DNA from: Arachis hypogaea
Lineage: Eukaryota > Streptophyta > Magnoliopsida > Fabales > Fabaceae
DNA: 64,000 bases
Direction of reading: 5' to 3'
Assembly (NCBI RefSeq): GCF_003086295.3
Contig: NC_092051.1
Span: forward strand, 24,051,940 to 24,115,939
The position numbers and the translations under genes are program-made. A model generated the notes under the pieces. The model did not search any database. It worked only from the letters and a program-made list of their open reading frames with translations, and was not told the DNA's origin. Of the stretch, positions 57,697-64,000 are shown one piece after another (the stretch's first letter is position 1; each line of letters starts with the position of its first letter).

Positions 57697-58604
57697 GGCA
57701 TGGTGACTTGAGCTTTTGTAGTTGAATAAGCGATGCCATCGTCTGCTTTTTCCATTAAGTTTCAGCATGGACATGAAAATATTGCCATTTTTCTTTGAAT
57801 GTAGCTGTCTAGATGTATATATGTAATCTTGCATTTGATTATTCTTATAAGCAGTTTAGCAACCTGACATCTAAAGGTAATACACTGTACATTTACCTTC
57901 GAAATTCAGTCCTAGTGTACTTCTTGACCTGTCTATTATTGCATCATTTTATAAGAGATATTGTCGTACGTTACTAGTGTTCTATGTGGAATTGGTTGAG
58001 CTTGAATCATAGTGCGTTATTCGGATTTACATCTTTTGGTATAATCCTATATATACATTGTTTTTGTTTTTTATATAAATATTGAAACAGGAAAAGAAAA
58101 GAAAAAATCAGACAGACAATTATAGCCACTTACTAATTGAAGGCATATCATGATAAATTGATAATAATGAAAGTTGGGGGAATTATCTTCGCTCAGCCGC
58201 CCACTTTTTCATCATGAAAGTATAACGAGATAACTATACCGAAGTTCTCTTGGATATAAAAAATAGTGTGTATATATTTATAGCGCAAAGTAAATTGAGT
58301 TGGTGGTGCGACTCCTTAAAGACAAATAATGTATGGACGTGCAATTTTATTCGATTGTCTTCCTTGTGGGGTAAGATCTCTTCCAACCGTATTAACATGC
58401 TCAGGCTAGATTATGGACGTTCGTGTTCTCCACTTTGCTGTATGGTTTTGAGTGACACAAGTTGCTCTATTATTTAAAAGAATTCAATTAGAGAGCTAAT
58501 TTTTTTCAGGTAATTTTTAAATTTTTTTCTTTTAAATTTTAAATTCTAAACTTCGAAAACTTTTTAAATAAGTAAAAAAAATTTACAATTAAAAATTAAC
58601 TATT
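57697..58604. other. 3' UTR of the PAT gene and intergenic DNA
   Basis: The first 200-300 bp are probably 3' UTR (aataagc and aatata words, no sharp signal). The rest is AT-rich with no recognised gene. An open frame at 58250-58477 has no known domain and poor coding character. Confidence 0.45.
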
Positions 58605-58790
58605 CTTTTTTGTTTTCTACAATATCCTCTATTCTGATAGTAAAAAAAACTAATCCATTGTGAATATGACTTTCGTTTAAGTTTTGTGACCCATGGACTA
58701 CTGCATACACAAGGCGGAATTTGAACCCCTGAGACTTGTTTAAGCGAACGAGAGAGGTGACTACTCGACCAACCCAAGTTAGTTATAAAA
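58605..58790 (-). mobile_element. tRNA-derived SINE
   Basis: On the minus strand the 5' part reads ttgggttggtcgagtagtca (an A-box-like TGGTCGAGTAGT) and, about 40 bp on, ggttcaaattccgcc (a B-box, GGTTCAANNCC type with one extra base). The tail continues past gcagtagtccatgggtc to gatattgtagaaaac. This is the layout of plant tRNA-derived SINEs in legumes. A tRNA gene is excluded because the sequence does not close into an acceptor stem. Confidence 0.72.
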
Positions 58791-59430
58791 AATCAACTAA
58801 TGTTAACTAATTAAAAATCTATTTCCTATGCTTATTCTTATTTAAAATGGCTACACAAAGACAATGCATTGTGGAGTTGATTTCCAATTTGCCGAAGGCT
58901 GAGTCAACGGCAACGTCCACTTTGTTGTCCTACTGATCATGGATTATTATTATTCCTATTGCTGAAAAGGATTATTCAATCACGTGATTTGTTCAATTTT
59001 AGACCCATATTTCAACTCTATTTAGTTAGGTCTAAACTTTCAAAACATAGACAAACACTTATTTTTTCATGACATGCTTATATTATTTGAAACTAAAGCA
59101 GAGTATTAAGGGGACGGTTGGAGTTGGAGAAATACTTAAATCTTGAAAGCTGCATTCATTTACAAAGACTTAGCAAGCAGCAATCACCATACGTGGCTAA
59201 TCAATTCCAATTGGATTGCAGGATCTGGGGAGGGGAACATCTGTGAATATGACTTGCCCCTACCCTACCCTTGCACCCCTTCTTAAGCTTCCACGTCATA
59301 TATCCCATTTTTCTACATCATATAAAACTGAAGAATTTGGCCCAGATACCAACTACCCCTGTCATGTTCTAACATATCTAATATATTTAATTACAAACCA
59401 AAAAAAAACAAGGAACAAAGAAAACAAAAA
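58791..59430. other. Intergenic DNA between the two intact genes
   Basis: No exon or repeat was recognised. Open frames at 59216-59437 and 59431-59658 (plus) overlap or approach the minus-strand gene and show no domain. Confidence 0.4.
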
Positions 59431-59569
59431 ATGCTGAGAATTGATGGAAGCGTATGTGCTTCGTTAATTGAGAAGAACCATCAAAGATATTACAGAAATC
59501 CATTTGACTTGAATTGTACAAAACTGGCAGATGCTAAGGAACTTCCCTTAATTCAAAAGAACTTAAGAA

Positions 59570-59869
59570 TCAAGCTAATCTCTTTGGAACTGGATGATGA
59601 AAGGAGGACGTTGCATCCACTGGATCGGTTTTGGCAGTGCAAAAGTCGGGAAGTATAAGAAAGAGACAGCAAATGATTGGTGTGAGGAAGAGAACGAAGC
59701 CAAAGGGAACCATCCATAGCTGCTTATTTTTTGGGTGGTATTTGTATAGCCACCAACCAAGAACAAAACCTCCTGCTACGCTTATCACCAAACACAGTAA
59801 TGAAACAACCAAGTATGCCCTCCTAATTCTTCTGTTCTCTCCATTTTCCTCTCCTTCATTTGATCCCAT
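59570..59869 (-). CDS. 99-aa two-helix membrane protein, function unknown
   Basis: An open frame MGSNEGEENGENRRIRRAYL ... HHPVPKRLA with a TAG stop directly before the ATG, which fixes the start. Hydrophobic stretches at about 19-41 (YLVVSLLCLVISVAGGFVLG) and 52-74 (WMVPFGFVLFLTPIICCLFL) predict two membrane helices joined by a short basic loop, with an acidic N-terminus and a hydrophilic C-terminal tail of about 25 residues. I do not recognise a named family; it resembles small plant 'transmembrane protein' entries. Upstream there is a CT-rich leader (60160-59990). A possible 5' UTR intron runs from about 59988 to 59884, with a GC donor (caggcaagt) and an AG acceptor (aacttcag). Composition and the start context suggest a real gene, but there is no independent proof. 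Confidence 0.6.
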   Translation of the reverse strand: MGSNEGEENGENRRIRRAYLVVSLLCLVISVAGGFVLGWWLYKYHPKNKQLWMVPFGFVLFLTPIICCLFLILPDFCTAKTDPVDATSSFHHPVPKRLA

Positions 59870-60185
59870 CTAGCCCTGAAGTTGAAAGTTCGCAGAAACA
59901 AACGCATTTTTTTATGATTGGAGACACTAGACACCAACTAACAATAATATCAGCATAAGAAAATATGAAAGCAAGAAAAGAAAACTTGCCTGGCCTCCTG
60001 TGGAATATGACGAGAAGGAGAGAGGTTTGTGGGTACGATGGGGATGTGAAAGAAGAAGAGGGGACAAGAGCGGCAACTAAGACATTGGTGCAGGGAAGCT
60101 AAGAGGGCAAGAGGACCATGATGTGGGATTCTGTTTCTGCTTTTCAGGGTTATATCCAAGGAAGTTCTTACTTCATTTTCGGACA

Positions 60186-60200
60186 TACTATATACTATAG
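60186..60200 (-). promoter_or_regulatory. Possible TATA box of the 99-aa gene
   Basis: The minus strand reads ctatagtatatagtatg, just upstream of a CT-rich leader that leads to the 59869 start codon. Position and composition fit a plant TATA box; not proven. Confidence 0.35.
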
Positions 60201-60879
60201 GGTACTTTCCTTTTTAATAATCAAAGTTGTTAGTAATAGTGGTATAATAGATTAAGAATGCTAGAGGACAGTAAAATTTATTGTTTTAACAATAATTAAT
60301 GAGCAATGTTCAAAAATATAAATTAAAAATATATTATTAAATTATTACAGTAAAATATTTGATTAATAATAAAAAATAATAAATTTTGTTAATATATATA
60401 TATATATATATATATCAGAAAATGATTATGGCAATTTCGATGGGAGCTTATCTGAGGTAGATGTAGGTTGCAATCGGTACATCACACACATATGACTTGT
60501 AAACTTGTATAAAAAAAATAGATTGATAACATTATTTTAACTAACAATTAAATTAGATAATATATTTTTATTATTCTTAATTTTTTTTAAAAGAAAGAAC
60601 TTAACACTTGAAATGGAACAAATAACCTATAATTACAAAACATAAAATATAAACAAAAATAATTCTTATGTCATTTTTAGTATAGTCATCAACAACATGA
60701 ATTAACTACCACATCATTTCCTAACACAACAGAATGATCGAGCAACATAATTAACCACGTCTGTTATCTTGTTTTAAAAAATGACATCATTTTTACATAA
60801 CTAAATATTCTGTATAATTGAGAGAACCTAATTAACTAACACTTGTGTAACTCTTTTGTCAAAGACATACTCCGCTAAC
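60201..60879. other. AT-rich intergenic DNA with (AT)n tract
   Basis: Contains a TA microsatellite at about 60391-60414 and no exon. The part next to 60880 may be the 3' tail of the LINE, but no poly-A or duplicated target site was found. Confidence 0.45.
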
Positions 60880-63585
60880 TCTCAAAATGATCTTTTAAGG
60901 TATTTGGAATAGTCCACTTCCATTCAAACTCCTTGATCCATGCACACTACACCTGCTAAGAGTACTCACAAGTAACAAAAATGTGTTGTACAGTTTTAAC
61001 ATCCTTCTTACACAAAACGCACAAATTATCATTCCATTCAATGATTCCGAATCTACTTAGCCGCTCCTTTGTGTTGACCCGACCTACTAATACAAATCAG
61101 GTGAACAACTCAACTCTAGGCGGAACTAATCCTTTCCAAATTTCTTATGTGAATCTGTAGCTCAGAATATCATTGGCCATAGTCTCTTCTTGTAAAATAT
61201 GAACAAATGAGTTAGTAGAATAAATGCCTTCCTTGACACATTTTCACACCACTTTATCTTGTACTTCTGCTATCAATCTAACAGATTGCAAGACATGAAG
61301 CAACTGATCCAAGGTATCTACCTTCCAATGTCGGAGTTTTCTCTTCCATTGAAATTTTCAAATCCACTCTATACCATCCCAAAACCCACAATCTCTAATT
61401 AATGATCCTTTTTGGTTTAAAATCAAGAATTTCGGAAAGGAGTCTTTTAGCTTTCCCACTTGGAGCCAAGTATCCTCCCAAAATCTGGTGGATCTACCAT
61501 CCCCTACCTCCATAACAAGGTCATCAATCATCCTCTGTCGGACCTGTTAGTCCTTTATATGCAGTTGACATATGTCTCTCTATGGGCCTCCTTTCACTGG
61601 TAGTGTCTGAGTTGACAGCAACTGATCAGGGTTTAAGCTATTACAGGAGCACACAATTTTCTTCCATAATGGACAATCTTCCTTTGAGAAATGCCACCGC
61701 CATTTAAACAGTAGAGCAGTATTACGAATCACCATATCTCCCACCCCCAACTCTCCTAGCTTTTTTGATGCTTGGACCATCTCTCATTTAACAGGAGCCA
61801 GACCAGGTTGTCCATCTTCCTTCCCCCAAAAGAATCTCTTCTGTAATGGGATTATTCTTCGTGCAACCGCATTTGACATCTTATATAAGCTCAAGTAATA
61901 AATAGGTAGGCTATTTATTACTGACTTTATGAGTACCAGCTTTTCGGCCTTACTAAGGACCTTTGATTTCCACAAGCTAAGTTTTTCTTCCACCTTATCT
62001 ATGACTGGCTTCCAAGTTTTTACTAGCCGGGAATTTGCTCCTAGACTAATACCAAGATACCTCATCAGTAGAGATGTCTGCTGGCATCTGAGAAGAAGTC
62101 ACATCCGACTCACCCACTGCTGACTGCAATTCACTAGGATCAAATTAGACTTGTCAAAATTAATACTCAACTCAGACATCATTTCAAAGCACCTCAAAAG
62201 TCTTTGATAATTTCTCACTGTCTCCTCCTCCGGCGGACAGAACAATATAGTGTCATCGGCAAATTATAAATGTGATAATTTTATATTATCCCTACCGACT
62301 AAAAGTGGAGAGATTCGCCTATTCCTTATTGCCTCTCCGATCATCCTGTTAAGCAATCCACCACCAGAACAAACAAAAATGGAGATAATGGATCACCTTG
62401 ACAAAGCCCCCTCTCCATCTTGAATAGTTTTGATGGTGACCTATTAATCAGAATAGAGATAGATGCCGATCTAATACACTCTCTGATCCATGCCCTCCAT
62501 GTACTACCGAATCCTGTCTTTTCTAATACAGTATCAACAAAGCACCATTTAACTCTATCATATGCCTTTTGAAAATCCAGTTTGATTATCGCTGACGCCT
62601 TCTTCTTTAGTTTCAACTATTGCATAATTTTACATGCAATTGAAGCTCCATCATGTATCTTCTTTTTCTTCACAAAGTTACTTTGTAATTTTTCAACTAA
62701 AAATGGTATTGCACTCTTCATTCTTCTTGTCAACAATTTAGATATAACTTTATAGACATATCCAACCATATTTATAGGTCTGAGATCTTTTATTTTCTTA
62801 GTCCCAGCAAATTTCGGAGCCAACGCTACCCACGTGATATTAGACTCTATTGGTAGCCTTGCCGACTCAAAAAAGTTTATCACAACTGCAGTGAAATCTG
62901 TTCCAATATCATGCTAATACTTTTTTTATGAAATTCATATTGTACCCATCATTTTCTGGAGCCTTAGTTGATTCATAGTCCCAAACTGTCTCTTTCACTT
63001 CCTCCACTGATGGCATCACCTCAAGGACTTCAGCTTTCTCCCTTTCTAACGATTAACTAAACCATCTCTAAAGCTCAAACTTAGAGAAGCTTTCTAATGG
63101 TACAAACATTTATAAAAATCTTTAGTTGAAACTTTTATTCTTGCATGATTCCTCACTAGTCTCCCATTAATCACCAATGATTCAATCCGGCTATTCCTTA
63201 TTTTTGGCAAAGCAATATTGTGAAAATACCTTGTGTTCCTATCCATCTCCTCAGCATGCTGAGATTTAGACATTTGCTTCTAGTGAATATCCTGCCTAAC
63301 ATACCACTTCTTACAGCAACTCACTGACGTCCTTCTCCTTGCCTCCATTGTACCATCATAAAGTCCACTGCTAACTATATTATCCATCTTCTTTATCTCT
63401 TTCTCAAAATGCTTTATCTTCTCAGTTATATCTCTAAAATGCTGCTTATGCCATCTATCCAGTGGTATTGACAACGCTTTCATCTTGTCTAAGAACTGTC
63501 TATCTCTTAATTCCCTCCATTCTTCCTTCACCATTCTCAAGAACCCTTCGTTTACTACTTTGTTCCTTAATTGTTGGTTCAATAA
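60880..63585 (-). pseudogene. LINE retrotransposon, reverse-transcriptase half
   Basis: Minus-strand frames in order: a linker (63582-63280, with REEWRELRDRQFLDKMK-like residues), RT fingers (62883-62617, ITWVALAPKFAG, DLRPINMVGYVYKVISKLL), RT palm (62616-62341, IIKLDFQKAYDRVKW and GLCQGDPLSPFLFVLV), the catalytic FADD box near 62255 (HL, stop, FADDTILFCPPEEE), the post-RT region (62065-61784, RYLGISLGANS, WKSKVLSKAEKLVLIKSVI), and the zf-RVT end (CVLCKKDVKTVQHIFVTC, about 61000). Stops and frameshifts make it inactive. Plant L1-type. The endonuclease and N-terminus are absent, cut off at the MITE beginning near 63586. Confidence 0.85.
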
Positions 63586-63935
63586 GGTTGCGTTTGCAAA
63601 ATAAATTAAAACTGAGACACAAAGATTGAGAGATTGAAATTAAATTAAATTTTTGTATTATATTTGATTTAAGTGTGTATAACTGAGTTATGTCTTATAT
63701 CTATTTGGTTCAAGATAAATATAAAGATGAAATAAGAATATTTACTAAAATATATTTAGTTATTAACAAAAATATTATTAAAATTTCAGTCTCTATCGTT
63801 AGAAATTTCAGTCCCATGTATCCAATCCTTAGTTCTTCACTTTCTGAAAATATTGAAGAAATTGAGATTTCGAGACTAAAATTTTAGTTTTAATCTCTCG
63901 CCACCAAATACACTATTAAATCTCAGTCTCCTAAT
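63586..63935. mobile_element. MITE at the truncated LINE end
   Basis: The left end aaggttgcgtttgcaaaata and the inverse of the right end (aatagtgtatttggtggcga) pair imperfectly, each followed by gagagatt and aaaactgagac-like words. AT-rich, non-coding. Positions 63936-64000 show only AT-rich DNA. Confidence 0.55.
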
Positions 63936-64000
63936 CGCAAATTTAGTCTTTAAAAGTTAGTTTCTTAGTGTTTTTTTTTAAAAGTTGTTATCTTTGGATT

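Overview
This is plant nuclear DNA, most likely from a legume and probably Arachis (peanut and relatives). It is AT-rich, contains genes with GT-AG introns, and is dominated by nested transposable elements. The genus guess rests on LTRs carrying arrays of the palindrome TGGCGTTGAACGCCA and on LTR ends of the TGATGAGCGG and TGATAAACC types. I recognise these as common in peanut, but I could not run a search.

Layout. 1-1586: MITE pieces and a scrap of a LINE RNase H domain. 1587-8389 (minus): a decayed, 3'-truncated copy of an RRP12-like (NUC173/ARM-repeat) ribosome-biogenesis gene. 8639-10129: a 1.49-kb fold-back element with a perfect 9-bp target-site duplication (TSD). 10190-14391: MITEs and the 5' half of a dead LINE. 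14741-20721: LTR-like DNA broken by a 2.4-kb hAT-like element that itself holds an intact TRIM, then one end of a CACTA-type element made of tandem repeats. 20722-34851: LTR-like DNA and two very long solo LTRs (4.28 and 3.46 kb) with matching TSDs, the second lying inside two further nested elements. About 34983-50125: a long-TIR (Mutator-like) element that received a complete 10,959-bp Athila-type Ty3/gypsy element without reverse transcriptase or integrase, plus another solo LTR. 50182-54303: a deleted Tat-type Ty3/gypsy element with antisense ORF remnants.

Only two host genes look intact: a DHHC protein S-acyltransferase of the PAT12 type (55105-57696, plus, seven exons, 307 aa) and a 99-aa two-helix membrane protein (59570-59869, minus). 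A tRNA-derived SINE lies between them. The right end (60880-63585) holds the RT half of another dead LINE, then a MITE.

The genes do not form a pathway. The interest lies in the retroelement biology: a non-autonomous Athila-type element whose extra ORF is open while its gag-pro carries three stops; a PPT-like motif repeated through that element; tRNA-iMet-like hairpins at the ends of the giant LTRs; short CG-centred palindrome arrays in unrelated LTR families; and nested insertions whose order can be read from TSDs. TSDs, splice sites and frames were read by eye; family names come from remembered domain signatures.
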